This document shows positions 33,581-42,540 of a stretch of 64,000 bases of DNA, piece after piece. Source of the stretch: an uncultured Prochlorococcus sp. (lineage in GTDB: Bacteria > Cyanobacteriota > Cyanobacteriia > PCC-6307 > Cyanobiaceae). Where the stretch lies: contig CABYTO010000006.1 in the NCBI GenBank assembly GCA_902521995.1, positions 1 through 64,000 on the forward strand. The letters are read 5' to 3'. The notes beneath the pieces are model-generated. The model was not told the DNA's origin. It did not search any database and saw only the letters and a list, made by a program, of their open reading frames with translations. Made by a program: the position numbers and the translations under genes. The first letter of the stretch is position 1, and each line of letters opens with the position of its first letter.

Positions 33581-33635
33581 GGGGGAAACCCCATACTCCT
33601 CACACACTAAATCGCCCGATTAATCGGGCTTTTTT
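33581..33635 (+). ncRNA. yfr1: Yfr1 small regulatory RNA
   Basis: Contains the ultra-conserved Yfr1 motif ACTCCTCACAC at 33595-33605 in a single-stranded stretch between two hairpins: a 5' stem GGGG-GAAA-CCCC (33581-33592) and a 3' perfect palindrome GCCCGATT/AATCGGGC (33614-33629) followed by six T, a Rho-independent terminator. A TATAAA at 33570-33575 is well placed as a -10 box. Length about 54 nt and position between guaB and trxA match the described Prochlorococcus gene. Yfr1 acts by antisense pairing with mRNAs through the central motif. Confidence 0.95.
33614..33635 (+). terminator. Rho-independent terminator of yfr1
   Basis: Perfect 16-base palindrome (33614-33629) with a six-T tract at 33630-33635. 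It forms the 3' hairpin of Yfr1 and would also stop any transcript from guaB, insulating trxA. Confidence 0.9.
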
Positions 33636-33726
33636 AGATATTTTGTTACTTATATTATTTAATCTGTAATGAAATCATCACTTAAAAGAATTGCCTGCTA
33701 AATTTTCAAAAAGGAATACTTAAATT

Positions 33727-34050
33727 ATGTCATCAGCTCCAGCCGTAACTGATTCTTCATTTGACAAGGATGTACTGCAAAGTGATCTACCTGTATTGGT
33801 TGATTTTTGGGCACCATGGTGCGGTCCATGTAGGATGGTCGCTCCAGTTGTAGAAGAAATCTCAAAAGACTTTGAAGGGAAAATTAAAGTTTTTAAATTA
33901 AACACAGATGAGAATCCAAATGTAGCCAGTCAATACGGAATTAGAAGTATTCCAACATTAATGATCTTTAAAGGAGGTCAAAAAGTTGATACCGTTGTTG
34001 GTGCTGTACCAAAAGCAACTCTTTCGAGCACTTTAACAAAGCATTTATAG
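33727..34050 (+). CDS. trxA: thioredoxin (m/TrxA type)
   Basis: 107-residue thioredoxin with the canonical active site WCGPCR (Cys32, Cys35), the buried Asp in VDFWAP, and the cis-Pro segment [12 protein letters not shown]. It reduces disulfides of Calvin-cycle and other enzymes using ferredoxin- or NADPH-thioredoxin reductase. It follows Yfr1 by about 90 bases and precedes hisH by 11. Confidence 0.97.
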   Translation: MSSAPAVTDSSFDKDVLQSDLPVLVDFWAPWCGPCRMVAPVVEEISKDFEGKIKVFKLNTDENPNVASQYGIRSIPTLMIFKGGQKVDTVVGAVPKATLSSTLTKHL

Positions 34051-34061
34051 ATTTAAAAGTT

Positions 34062-34679
34062 TTGCATAAAATTGGACTTATAGACTATGGAATGGGGAAT
34101 ATTCATTCTGTAACAAAATCTCTAGAAAGTCTTGGAGAAGAAATTATATTAATTAAAAACTTTAATGATTCCAAGCTATGTAAGGCGATAATACTTCCTG
34201 GCGTTGGAGCATTTGATCCAGCGATGAATAATCTCTTAAATACTGATTTGATAAATGATTTGAAAAATTGGATTAAAAGTGGGAAATCCTTTTTTGGGAT
34301 ATGTTTAGGTCTCCAACTCCTTTTTGAATCTAGTGATGAAGGAAAAGTTCAAGGTCTTGGAATTTTAAAAGGAAAAATACAAAAAATACCTAATATTGTT
34401 AACCAAAGAATCCCACACATGGGTTGGTGCAAACTTTTACCTACAAAAAAAAATACTTTATTTGGGATTGAAGAATTAAATAATTGGGTCTATTTTGTTC
34501 ATTCCTATCATGCAATCCCAGATGACTTAAATATTATTGCAGCTCAAGTTGATTATGGTTCTGAAAAATTAACTGCAATGATTGAGAATGATAATTTATT
34601 GGCCTGTCAATTTCATCCGGAAAAATCTGGAAAAACCGGTGAAAAACTTTTGAGAAGATGGCTGAGTAATATTCAATAA
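34062..34679 (+). CDS. hisH: imidazole glycerol phosphate synthase subunit HisH
   Basis: Glutaminase subunit that supplies ammonia to HisF in histidine synthesis. 205 residues with IDYGMGNIHSV (7-17), the GxCxG nucleophile elbow GICLGLQLL (Cys81) and CQFHPEKSG with His/Glu of the triad. TTG start, 11 bases after trxA; no in-frame ATG lies before the conserved IDYGMGN, so TTG is well supported. hisF is not in the window. Confidence 0.95.
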   Translation: MHKIGLIDYGMGNIHSVTKSLESLGEEIILIKNFNDSKLCKAIILPGVGAFDPAMNNLLNTDLINDLKNWIKSGKSFFGICLGLQLLFESSDEGKVQGLGILKGKIQKIPNIVNQRIPHMGWCKLLPTKKNTLFGIEELNNWVYFVHSYHAIPDDLNIIAAQVDYGSEKLTAMIENDNLLACQFHPEKSGKTGEKLLRRWLSNIQ

Positions 34680-34692
34680 CAGATGTTTAGGG

Positions 34693-35292
34693 ATGAAGAC
34701 TAACTTAAGATTAATAGGTGGTAAAAAAATCCAAAGTCCAAATAATTCTTATACCAGACCTACAACTTTGAGAGTGAGAGAGGCCATATTTAATATATTG
34801 AATAAAAGAGTTGAAAATAGTAACTGGTTAGATTTATTTAGTGGAACAGGGACCATGTCTTGTGAAGCCTATAATCACGGGGCAAGCAAAATAGTTGCAA
34901 TTGAAAAAAACAAAATCAACTCAAAAATTTGCTTAGAAAATATACTCTCGTTAGAGAATATAGAGAATAGGAGAAATGATGTCGAAGTAATTTGTAAAGA
35001 CGTTTTGAAATGGACAAAACCTAATTATGAGAGAAACTTATTATCTAGAAATATGGATTTCAACAAATTAAAATTTGATTTTGTTTATCTAGATCCCCCA
35101 TACGATGTGGATTTTCATGAATTAGTCTTAAATCAATTATTTAATTGTAATTTTTTAAAAAAAGATTCAACAGTTATTTGTGAACATTCTCCAAATCTAT
35201 TAATTAAAAAAAGTACTTTATGGGAAACTATAGATATAAGAAATTATGGGCAGTCAAAATTAACATTTTTAATCAATGTCCAACATCCCTGA
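34693..35292 (+). CDS. rsmD: 16S rRNA (guanine966-N2)-methyltransferase RsmD family
   Basis: SAM-dependent methyltransferase, 199 residues. Motif [14 protein letters not shown] begins at 47 and the N-methyltransferase motif [10 protein letters not shown] begins at 134; [16 protein letters not shown] at 21-36 is the usual RsmD N-terminus. Its 3' end overlaps the 3' end of petG on the other strand by 24 bases. Confidence 0.9.
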   Translation: MKTNLRLIGGKKIQSPNNSYTRPTTLRVREAIFNILNKRVENSNWLDLFSGTGTMSCEAYNHGASKIVAIEKNKINSKICLENILSLENIENRRNDVEVICKDVLKWTKPNYERNLLSRNMDFNKLKFDFVYLDPPYDVDFHELVLNQLFNCNFLKKDSTVICEHSPNLLIKKSTLWETIDIRNYGQSKLTFLINVQHP

Positions 35293-35388
35293 ACCTCTTC
35301 TGTATTGATTCCATGCACTTACGAATAATCCAAGAAGAGTTATTGGAACTAAACCTAAAACAATTCCACATAGAAGAGGCTCGATCAT
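35269..35388 (-). CDS. petG: cytochrome b6f complex subunit PetG (subunit 5)
   Basis: A 39-residue single-helix subunit of the cytochrome b6f complex that an ordinary length cut-off misses. Reading the minus strand from ATG at 35388 gives [15 protein letters not shown], then [19 protein letters not shown] before TAA at 35269, an almost canonical cyanobacterial/plastid PetG. Its last eight codons overlap the end of rsmD antiparallel. It is divergent from cytM (55 bases between starts). A plus-strand reading frame over the same bases (35220-35405) is its shadow. Confidence 0.95.
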   Translation of the reverse strand: MIEPLLCGIVLGLVPITLLGLFVSAWNQYRRGSGMLDID

Positions 35389-35443
35389 TTTTTTGCATAT
35401 TTTGAAATTCTTATCCACAATTGTTACATAGAGACTATTTTTT

Positions 35444-35830
35444 GTGTCAACATCTTCATCAACTGCAGCAGAAAGAGACTCTAAAAGAGAATTCTTAAAA
35501 ATTGTTTTTGTTGTATTTGGAGTTTTATTGATTTGTTTTTCAATATTTTTTGTAAATCATCATGAAAATAATAAATATATTATTGAAACTCTTGAGCTTA
35601 ATGGCTCTGCTGAGGAAGGAGATGCTCTTTTTAAGATAAATTGTGTTGGATGTCATGGAATTACAGCAAGAGGATTAGTGGGCCCAGACTTACACTTAAT
35701 AACTCACCGTTTGAATGATAAAGAGATAATAAAACAAGTTACTGGAGGCCTGACTCCTCCAATGCCAAGTTTTGAAATTGATCCTGAAAATATGTCGAAT
35801 TTATTAAAATATCTTCATAGCCTTGAATGA
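35444..35830 (+). CDS. cytM: cytochrome cM, membrane-anchored c-type cytochrome
   Basis: 128 residues: a positively charged N-terminus, one hydrophobic helix (about 19-37) that acts as uncleaved anchor or signal, then a class I cytochrome c domain with CVGCH at 67-71 and the axial Met107 in PPMPSF. CytM modulates electron flow between photosynthesis and respiration under stress. GTG start at 35444. The stop overlaps the start of the next gene by four bases (ATGA), so the pair is translationally coupled. Confidence 0.92.
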   Translation: MSTSSSTAAERDSKREFLKIVFVVFGVLLICFSIFFVNHHENNKYIIETLELNGSAEEGDALFKINCVGCHGITARGLVGPDLHLITHRLNDKEIIKQVTGGLTPPMPSFEIDPENMSNLLKYLHSLE

Positions 35831-36585
35831 TTTTGGGAAAAAATTTTTCTAATTTAAAAGTGATTTTAGTTGAACCAAATGGTCCTTTAAATGTAGGAAG
35901 CGTTGCTAGATTATGCAGTAATTTTGAAGTTGATGAATTAAGAATTGTTTCTCCTAAATGCGACATATTTTCTTTAGAAGCAAAAAAAATGGCTCTTAAA
36001 GGTCAAAAATTTCTTAAGCATTGTAGGGTTTATGATGATCTTCAAACAGCAATTTTTGATTGTGATTTGGTTCTAGCCTCTTGTGGAAGAATTGACGTAA
36101 ATAAGGATTCATTTTTTGTATCTTCTGAAGATATATTTGATTGGACTTTATCCTTTAAGAAGATAAATAATTTAGCAATTATATTTGGAAGAGAAGATAG
36201 AGGTTTAACTAACAGTGAATTGCTTCTAGCAAATAAAACTTTTAATATTCCAACTTCTCAGAATAATCCTTCATTAAATCTTTCTCACGCTGTTTCAATA
36301 GTTTTGTATGAATTGAATAAGTCTTCTAAAAAGAATTTAAATAATGAATTAAAAGTTTTTAACTTGGCATCATCGAAAGAAGTACATGATACATTTATGG
36401 AGATAGAGGAAATGCTTTTGCGAGTTGGATATCTCTTAAAACATACATCCAGGGCAAAAATTAGTAAATTTAAGAATTTTATTTTGAGGGCAAATACATC
36501 AATGCATGAAATTAATGTTTTAAGAGGAATTGTCCATCAAATAAACTGGTTTTTAAACAATTCCAAAAAAAATAAGTCAGTATAA
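35827..36585 (+). CDS. SPOUT-class tRNA/rRNA methyltransferase (TrmJ/SpoU-like)
   Basis: 252 residues. The three SPOUT motifs are present: NVGSVARL at 22-29, IFGREDRGLTNSEL in the middle, and PSLNLSHAVSIVLYEL, forming the trefoil-knot SAM site. A helical C-terminal extension (residues 175-245) is TrmJ-like, which would 2'-O-methylate position 32 of tRNA; an rRNA target is equally possible. Starts inside the last codons of cytM. Confidence 0.88.
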   Translation: MILGKNFSNLKVILVEPNGPLNVGSVARLCSNFEVDELRIVSPKCDIFSLEAKKMALKGQKFLKHCRVYDDLQTAIFDCDLVLASCGRIDVNKDSFFVSSEDIFDWTLSFKKINNLAIIFGREDRGLTNSELLLANKTFNIPTSQNNPSLNLSHAVSIVLYELNKSSKKNLNNELKVFNLASSKEVHDTFMEIEEMLLRVGYLLKHTSRAKISKFKNFILRANTSMHEINVLRGIVHQINWFLNNSKKNKSV

Positions 36586-36696
36586 ATTTGATTAGTTATT
36601 ATTCACTTCCTGTTTTAATTTGATAGGGATATTTACTAAAAACATTTTCTGAAGTAGCATCTATTGATTATTTGAATATTTAAGAAAACTAAAACT

Positions 36697-37785
36697 GTGC
36701 CTACAACAAAGAAAAGAAGAGTTTTTCCTTTTACAGCCGTAATTGGTCAAGAAGAAATGAAATTGGCTCTCTTGTTAAATGTTATTGATCCAAGAATTGG
36801 AGGAGTGATGATAATGGGTGATAGAGGGACTGGAAAGTCCACTACAATAAGAGCCTTAGCTGATTTGTTACCTGCAATCGACGTTGTTAAAGACGATCCA
36901 TATAATAGTTCACTATTCGATCCTGATTTACAAAGTAAAGAAGTTTTGGAAAAAATCACTCAAGGAGAAAATCTAGAGAGTATTCAAAAACAAGTACCTA
37001 TGGTTGACTTACCTTTAGGGGCTACTGAGGACAGGCTTTGTGGAACCATAGATATAGAGAAGGCTTTGAGCGAAGGTGTTAAGGCATTTGAACCAGGTCT
37101 ATTAGCAAAAGCTAATAGGGGGTTACTATACGTTGATGAAGTGAATTTACTTGATGATCATTTAGTTGATGTACTTTTAGATTCGGCTGCTTCAGGATGG
37201 AATACGGTTGAAAGGGAGGGCGTCTCAGTTCGACATCCTGCTAGGTTTGTCTTAATTGGTTCAGGAAATCCTGAAGAAGGTGAATTAAGGCCTCAATTAT
37301 TGGATAGGTTTGGAATGAGTGTTGAAGTTAAGACAGTTAGAGATGCTGAATTAAGAGTTCAAGTGGTTGATCAAAGAACTTCTTTTGATGATAATCCTGA
37401 TGAGTTTTCATTGAGCGTTGAGAAACAACAAGATGAACTTCAACAAAAAGTTATTAAAGCACAAGAAATATTAAATTCTGTTCAAATGGACGATGACTTA
37501 AGGTTAAATATTTCTGCAATTTGCGGAGAACTAGATGTAGATGGTTTACGTGGAGATATTGTTACCAATCGATCAGCAAGAGCAATTGCAGCATTTGAGG
37601 GCAGAACTGAAGTGCAAGAAGATGACATAGCTAGGGTTATTTCTTGTTCTTTAAGACATAGACTTAGAAAAGATCCCTTAGAACAAGTTGATTCAGGTGA
37701 AAGAGTTATTCAAGCTTTTTGTAAAGTATTTGATTTAGATGAAAAAGAAAATCTATCAAAATTTCAATTATCTGCTGAAGCTTAA
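36697..37785 (+). CDS. chlI: magnesium chelatase subunit ChlI
   Basis: AAA+ motor subunit that drives Mg insertion into protoporphyrin IX, first step of the chlorophyll branch. 362 residues: Walker A GDRGTGKS at 41-48, Walker [21 protein letters not shown], sensor [20 protein letters not shown] and the C-terminal helical lid with [17 protein letters not shown] start is used ([12 protein letters not shown]). ruvC follows after 5 bases. Confidence 0.97.
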   Translation: MPTTKKRRVFPFTAVIGQEEMKLALLLNVIDPRIGGVMIMGDRGTGKSTTIRALADLLPAIDVVKDDPYNSSLFDPDLQSKEVLEKITQGENLESIQKQVPMVDLPLGATEDRLCGTIDIEKALSEGVKAFEPGLLAKANRGLLYVDEVNLLDDHLVDVLLDSAASGWNTVEREGVSVRHPARFVLIGSGNPEEGELRPQLLDRFGMSVEVKTVRDAELRVQVVDQRTSFDDNPDEFSLSVEKQQDELQQKVIKAQEILNSVQMDDDLRLNISAICGELDVDGLRGDIVTNRSARAIAAFEGRTEVQEDDIARVISCSLRHRLRKDPLEQVDSGERVIQAFCKVFDLDEKENLSKFQLSAEA

Positions 37786-37790
37786 TAACA

Positions 37791-38264
37791 GTGAGAATAA
37801 TTGGGATTGACCCTGGATTGGCTAGAGTTGGTTATGGAATAATTGAGATAGAAAATGAAAAAAAGATATTATTAGATTGTGGCGTTATTGAGACAGGTAA
37901 AGATAAAAAAGAAGAAGATAGACTTTATGAGATATTCCAAGATCTTAATCAATTAATAAATCATTGGAAGCCAACTACAGCTGCAGTAGAAAAATTTTTC
38001 TTTTACAGGTCAAGCACTACCATTAGTGTGGTCCAGGCCAGAGGCGTGATTATGATGGTATTGGCCTCTAAAAAAATTCATGTTAGTGAGTATTCACCTG
38101 CTCAGATAAAATTAACAATTGCTGGATCTGGAAAGGCATCTAAGAAAGATATTCTTGATGCTGTTATGTATAACTTAGATCTTGACAAACCTCCAAAACC
38201 TGATGATTCAGCAGATGCATTGGCTATAGCACTCACAAAACTAAATGAGGATGGTTTTAACTGA
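37791..38264 (+). CDS. ruvC: crossover junction endodeoxyribonuclease RuvC
   Basis: Holliday-junction resolvase, 157 residues. RNase-H-fold catalytic acids are visible: Asp7 in [12 protein letters not shown], Glu in AAVEKFFFY, and the C-terminal [12 protein letters not shown] and [13 protein letters not shown] start 5 bases after chlI; the next gene starts 9 bases downstream. Confidence 0.95.
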   Translation: MRIIGIDPGLARVGYGIIEIENEKKILLDCGVIETGKDKKEEDRLYEIFQDLNQLINHWKPTTAAVEKFFFYRSSTTISVVQARGVIMMVLASKKIHVSEYSPAQIKLTIAGSGKASKKDILDAVMYNLDLDKPPKPDDSADALAIALTKLNEDGFN

Positions 38265-38273
38265 AAATTTAAT

Positions 38274-38831
38274 ATGACGATCTTTGAAAATAAGAAATTG
38301 GAGAGGGATACTTTTAGAAAACTAAGAGATGGGATTTCTCTTAATCAAAGAGAAAATGTAGAAAAGAATGTAAGATTATATATTGATTCATTTGTTAAGG
38401 GATATAAAAATATTGGTTATATAGGCATATATTGGCCTCTAAAAAATGAAGTTGATATAAGAAGTCTTAAAGAAAATTTTAGTTTAGCTTTGCCTAGATG
38501 TAAAGATAAAAAAGAGTTGTTATTTTATCCTTGGGACGAAAAACCTCTTTCCAAAGATTCTGAGGGGATACTAAGTCCAAATAACTCTTCCCCATTAAGT
38601 TATTTGCAGATAAGCATGATATTCGTACCATGTCTTTCCGTAGATAAAAATTTAACAAGATTAGGTTATGGAGGAGGTTATTTTGATAAATTAAGGAGAT
38701 ATAATGATTGGAGAAATGTCCCATGCATTGGAGTTTTAACTTCTAATTGTGTAAGTACGATTCCATTAACCAGAGCTGAGTGGGATATTCCTTTATCGGG
38801 CTTTATCACAGAAAAAGAAATATTTGTATAA
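38274..38831 (+). CDS. 5-formyltetrahydrofolate cyclo-ligase
   Basis: Returns 5-formyl-THF to the active one-carbon pool as methenyl-THF. 185 residues with an N-terminal Arg-rich helix (KLERDTFRKLR), the substrate block YWPLKNEVDI and the phosphate-binding loop RLGYGGGYFDKLRR, all diagnostic for the YgfA/MTHFS family. It lies in a packed run ruvC, this gene, sufE, hom. Confidence 0.93.
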   Translation: MTIFENKKLERDTFRKLRDGISLNQRENVEKNVRLYIDSFVKGYKNIGYIGIYWPLKNEVDIRSLKENFSLALPRCKDKKELLFYPWDEKPLSKDSEGILSPNNSSPLSYLQISMIFVPCLSVDKNLTRLGYGGGYFDKLRRYNDWRNVPCIGVLTSNCVSTIPLTRAEWDIPLSGFITEKEIFV

Positions 38832-38869
38832 TAGAAGATTAATAAAGTGATTAATTTATAGTTTTAAAA

Positions 38870-39289
38870 ATGGAAAATCAGGAAAGATACAATAATTTAT
38901 CAAAACTAGTACAAAAGTTGAAGAAATCAGAAGATCCAAAAAGGAAATACGAATACATTTTGTGGTTAGGCAAAAAATTGAAAGAACCAGATAGTGAAAT
39001 CCTTATTGAAGAAAATAAAGTTAAGGGATGCGTTTCAGAAGTTTTTGTTAAGGCAAATATTAAAGCTGGTAAATTATTTTGGGAAGGATATTCTGATGCT
39101 CTCATAACAAAGGGTTTATTGGCCTTTCTGATAAGTGGATTAAATGAGTTAACACCAAATGAAGTTGTTGAAATAGATAAGAAATTTATAGAAGATACTG
39201 GTTTGAAAGCAAGCTTAACCCCTTCACGATCAAATGGTTTTTTAAATATTTTATTGAAAATGCAGTCTCAAGCAAATGAATTTTTGTAG
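38870..39289 (+). CDS. sufE: SufE, cysteine-desulfurase sulfur acceptor
   Basis: 139 residues. The active Cys54 lies in KVKGCVSEVFVKA, preceded by the RKYEYILWLGKKL helix typical of SufE. It takes persulfide sulfur from SufS and stimulates iron-sulfur cluster assembly, needed in quantity for photosystem I and ferredoxin. suf cluster genes themselves are not in this window. Confidence 0.95.
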   Translation: MENQERYNNLSKLVQKLKKSEDPKRKYEYILWLGKKLKEPDSEILIEENKVKGCVSEVFVKANIKAGKLFWEGYSDALITKGLLAFLISGLNELTPNEVVEIDKKFIEDTGLKASLTPSRSNGFLNILLKMQSQANEFL

Positions 39290-39333
39290 GCCCAATAATA
39301 TAAAATTAAACTCAAAGTTAAAAGAAATAAAAA

Positions 39334-40635
39334 ATGAGAAAATGCAAAATTGGGATTGTAGGTTTTGGAACTGTAGGTTCAGGGATTTATAAAATATTAA
39401 CTTCTGAAGTTGATTCACATCCAATTATTAAAGAAATAGAAATTGCAAAAATAGCAGTTAAAGACCTTAATAAAAAAAGGGATATTGAGCTAGATAATAA
39501 TTTATTAACTGATGATCCATTTAAACTAATTAATGACCACTCTATAGATGTAATTGTTGAAGTAATGGGTGGGGTTGATTTAGCGAAAGATATTATTCTG
39601 CAATCATTAAAATCAGGTAAATCTGTTGTTACAGCGAATAAAGCAGTCATTGCAAGATATGGAGAAGAAATATATAGAACTGCATCTAAAGAAGGAGTTT
39701 ATATATTGTCAGAGGCGGCAGTTTGCGGGGGGATTCCTATAATTGAACCCTTAAAAAGATCATTAAAAAGTAACAGCATAAAAAAAATGGTTGGGATAAT
39801 AAATGGCACAACAAATTTTATTCTTTCAAAGATGACAAATGAAAAAGCTGATTACAAGGAAACCTTAAAATTGGCCCAAAGCCTTGGTTATGCAGAATTT
39901 GATCCAACTGCAGATGTTGAGGGCCATGATGCTGCTGATAAGATCTCAATTCTTAGTGAACTTGCATTTGGAGGGAAAATCAAAAGAGGGGAGATTCATT
40001 CAGAGGGCATTAGTAAAATTAATCTAAAGGATATCGAATATGCCAATAAATTAGGGTTTGAAATAAAACTTTTAGCGCTCTCCGAAAGAGGAGAAATAAA
40101 TAGTAATGATTCACTTGCTTTGAATATTTGGGTAGGCCCTTCTTTGATTCCAAAATCTCATCCATTGGCAACAGTTAAGGGAGTTAACAATGCCTTATTG
40201 ATAGAGGCTGATCCTCTAGGAGAGATAATGTTGTATGGTCCAGGTGCAGGGAGTGGTCCAACTGCTGCATCTGTAGTATCAGATATATTAAATCTGCATG
40301 CCGCATCAGTAAAAAATAATAATTCAGTCGATCCATTGTTATCTTTTGATTTCTGGAGAACCTGTCATATCATAGAATCTTCACAAATAAACAAAAAAAA
40401 TTACCTTAGAATAATTTGTCTTGATAGTCCAGGCGTCATAGGAAAGATTGGAGATATTTTTGGAAATAATAATGTATCAATCGAATCAATTGTTCAACTT
40501 GATGCAAGTGAGGACAAAGCAGAAATTGTCGTTATTACTCATGAGGTGAATAATGGTGATTTTGAGAAATCGAAAGATGAAATAAATTCCCTAAATGAAG
40601 TCAAAATTATTGCAAGTCAATTAAGTTGTATTTAA
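39334..40635 (+). CDS. hom: homoserine dehydrogenase
   Basis: Reduces aspartate semialdehyde to homoserine on the way to Thr and Met. 433 residues: NAD(P) loop GFGTVGSGI at 9-17, VVTANKAVIARYG, the signature GIINGTTNFILSKM and AEFDPTADVEGHDAADKISIL, then a C-terminal ACT domain (about 350-430, RIICLDSPGVIGKIGDIFG) for threonine feedback. Monofunctional form without an aspartokinase domain. Confidence 0.96.
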   Translation: MRKCKIGIVGFGTVGSGIYKILTSEVDSHPIIKEIEIAKIAVKDLNKKRDIELDNNLLTDDPFKLINDHSIDVIVEVMGGVDLAKDIILQSLKSGKSVVTANKAVIARYGEEIYRTASKEGVYILSEAAVCGGIPIIEPLKRSLKSNSIKKMVGIINGTTNFILSKMTNEKADYKETLKLAQSLGYAEFDPTADVEGHDAADKISILSELAFGGKIKRGEIHSEGISKINLKDIEYANKLGFEIKLLALSERGEINSNDSLALNIWVGPSLIPKSHPLATVKGVNNALLIEADPLGEIMLYGPGAGSGPTAASVVSDILNLHAASVKNNNSVDPLLSFDFWRTCHIIESSQINKKNYLRIICLDSPGVIGKIGDIFGNNNVSIESIVQLDASEDKAEIVVITHEVNNGDFEKSKDEINSLNEVKIIASQLSCI

Positions 40636-40684
40636 AAAAATAGTTTGCAAATTTCTTTATAGCTTGGTAAACCGAAGAAAGTAA

Positions 40685-40972
40685 GTGTTTGGTTTTAGAA
40701 CCTTAATGATTCATTCAAAACTATTAGACAGTGAAAATAATAATTTAATTTCTTCTGAAAACCTTTATAAAGGAGCTTGTGTAAAAATTAAAAATAGCGA
40801 TAAGACTTTTCAAGTAATTGGTTTAAATATAAGTAAAGAAATTTGTTGGGTGAGAGAGTGGCCTTTTGCCTGCAATTCTAAAAAAACATTTGCTTTAGAA
40901 ATAAATCAAATAACCTTACAAATTTTCTGCTCAAATAATTCTTCAGAAAAACTTAGTAATTATGAAATATGA
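40685..40972 (+). CDS. small conserved protein, possible SH3-like beta domain
   Basis: 95 residues from a GTG at 40685; an ATG at 40706 (MIHSKLLDSE) is a more likely start and would give 88 residues. The core YKGACVKIKNSDKTFQVIGLN and CWVREWPFACNSKKTFALEINQI looks like a small all-beta (KOW/SH3-like) domain. Function unknown. Its stop overlaps the ATG of the next gene by four bases, so it is translationally coupled to the ABC binding protein. Confidence 0.7.
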   Translation: MFGFRTLMIHSKLLDSENNNLISSENLYKGACVKIKNSDKTFQVIGLNISKEICWVREWPFACNSKKTFALEINQITLQIFCSNNSSEKLSNYEI

Positions 40973-42540
40973 AAAAAAAAGTTGTTTTATCAATATTTAT
41001 TATTTTAATTTCTTTTTTACAGAATTCTTGCGGCTCAAAAAGAATATCTAAAAAAATCATAGTAGCAAGTTCTGGAAAAATTGAATCTTTAGATCCAGCT
41101 AGAGCAAATACTCTTAAAGCAATTCAATTAATCAGTTCTCTTGGAGACACATTATATGAATTAAATTCTGATGGAGAATTAATACCTCAATTAGCCTCCG
41201 GGATGCCAATTATTTCAAAGGATAGACTTCAAATAACTATCAATTTAAGAAAGAATGTTTTTTTTCACGATGGAACTGCATTTAACTCAAATGCTATGAA
41301 GTTTACCTTTGATAGATTCAAAAGAATTGGAACAATGAACTATATTTTAGGAAATAAGATTAAATCAATAGAAACGCCAAGTGAATATTCAGTCATAATA
41401 AATTTGAATAAACCATCAAGTTCTTTAAATGGTTTACTCACATCAGTAAATTTAACTCCAATATCTCCCACCTTTTACAAACAATATTCTGATAAGTTTC
41501 TAAATGAAAAATTCGTTGGTACTGGCAAGTATGTGCTTACCAGTTTTTCTAATGAAGTTCAATCAATTGATCCTTATTTAAATTATTGGGGTGATAAGCC
41601 CTTGAATAAGGGAGTTGATTTTGTGGGATATTCAAATTCATCTTCTCTTTTTGGTGCTTTAAAAAGTAAACAAATTGACGTTCTTTTATCAAATTCAATT
41701 GATGATAGTCAGAGAAAAAGTTTAAATAATTTAAGTAAAAATAAACAGTTTAATGAAGGTAATAGCCCTTTAACTGAATTAAGTTTTATTAGCCTTAAAA
41801 CTAGTTCTTATCCCTTAAATAATCTTAATTTAAGACTGGCTTTGGCAAAAAGTCTGAATAGAAAATTGATTAGTGAGAAAGCAAGTTATGGATTAAGAAA
41901 GCCATCTAGATCGATTATCCCTCCGATATTAAAAAAAGATAATCAAAAACTTTGGCCTAAATATGATTATTTAGAAGCGAGAAGGTTATTGCAAAAAGAA
42001 AATTATTGCAATGGAAATATTCTAAAAATACCCCTTACTTATAGATCGAATGTACCAGCTGACAAGCTTATTGCTCTGACATGGCAGGAAGAAATTAAAA
42101 ATTCTTTGAAAGATTGTATTGATATCGAACTTAATGGGGTTGAATCTACAACAGTTTATAAGAATCTAAGTTTAGGAATTTATACAGCAGTTATTCTCGA
42201 TTGGACTGGAGCTTATTCAGATCCAGAAGCATATCTCACCCCTCTATTAAGTTGTAATGAAATAGTTGATGGCATATGTAAAAAAGGAGAATCAGTTTAC
42301 AGCGGTAGTTTTTGGGGATCAAATAAAGTGGAAAGTTTATTTCTTGAGAGTGAAAAAATAAGTGGAATTAAAAGATTAGAAAAACTTGTTGAAATTGAAA
42401 AAATAGCAGCAAATGCAATCCCTTATATTCCTATTTGGATATCCTCTCAAAAAGCATGGTCTCAAAATAAAATATCAAAACCTATTTTTAATGGTGCAGG
42501 AATAATTTCATTGAGTGATCTAGAGTTAATTGATGAGTAG
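40969..42540 (+). CDS. family 5 ABC transporter substrate-binding protein (peptide/nickel type)
   Basis: 523-residue extracytoplasmic binding protein of the DppA/OppA/NikA family. A signal peptide (1-20) ends in LQNSC, an imperfect lipobox that may give a lipid anchor at Cys21. The SLDPARANTLKA segment, RKNVFFHDGTAFNS and YLNYWGDKPLNKGVD are family hallmarks. The ligand (oligopeptide, metal or other) is not predictable. It overlaps the permease gene at its 3' end; no second permease or ATPase gene is adjacent. Confidence 0.9.
   Translation: MKKKVVLSIFIILISFLQNSCGSKRISKKIIVASSGKIESLDPARANTLKAIQLISSLGDTLYELNSDGELIPQLASGMPIISKDRLQITINLRKNVFFHDGTAFNSNAMKFTFDRFKRIGTMNYILGNKIKSIETPSEYSVIINLNKPSSSLNGLLTSVNLTPISPTFYKQYSDKFLNEKFVGTGKYVLTSFSNEVQSIDPYLNYWGDKPLNKGVDFVGYSNSSSLFGALKSKQIDVLLSNSIDDSQRKSLNNLSKNKQFNEGNSPLTELSFISLKTSSYPLNNLNLRLALAKSLNRKLISEKASYGLRKPSRSIIPPILKKDNQKLWPKYDYLEARRLLQKENYCNGNILKIPLTYRSNVPADKLIALTWQEEIKNSLKDCIDIELNGVESTTVYKNLSLGIYTAVILDWTGAYSDPEAYLTPLLSCNEIVDGICKKGESVYSGSFWGSNKVESLFLESEKISGIKRLEKLVEIEKIAANAIPYIPIWISSQKAWSQNKISKPIFNGAGIISLSDLELIDE

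Noticed and set aside
35220-35405. Plus-strand frame of 61 codons
   Set aside because: It is the antisense of petG, whose 39-residue product is unmistakable.
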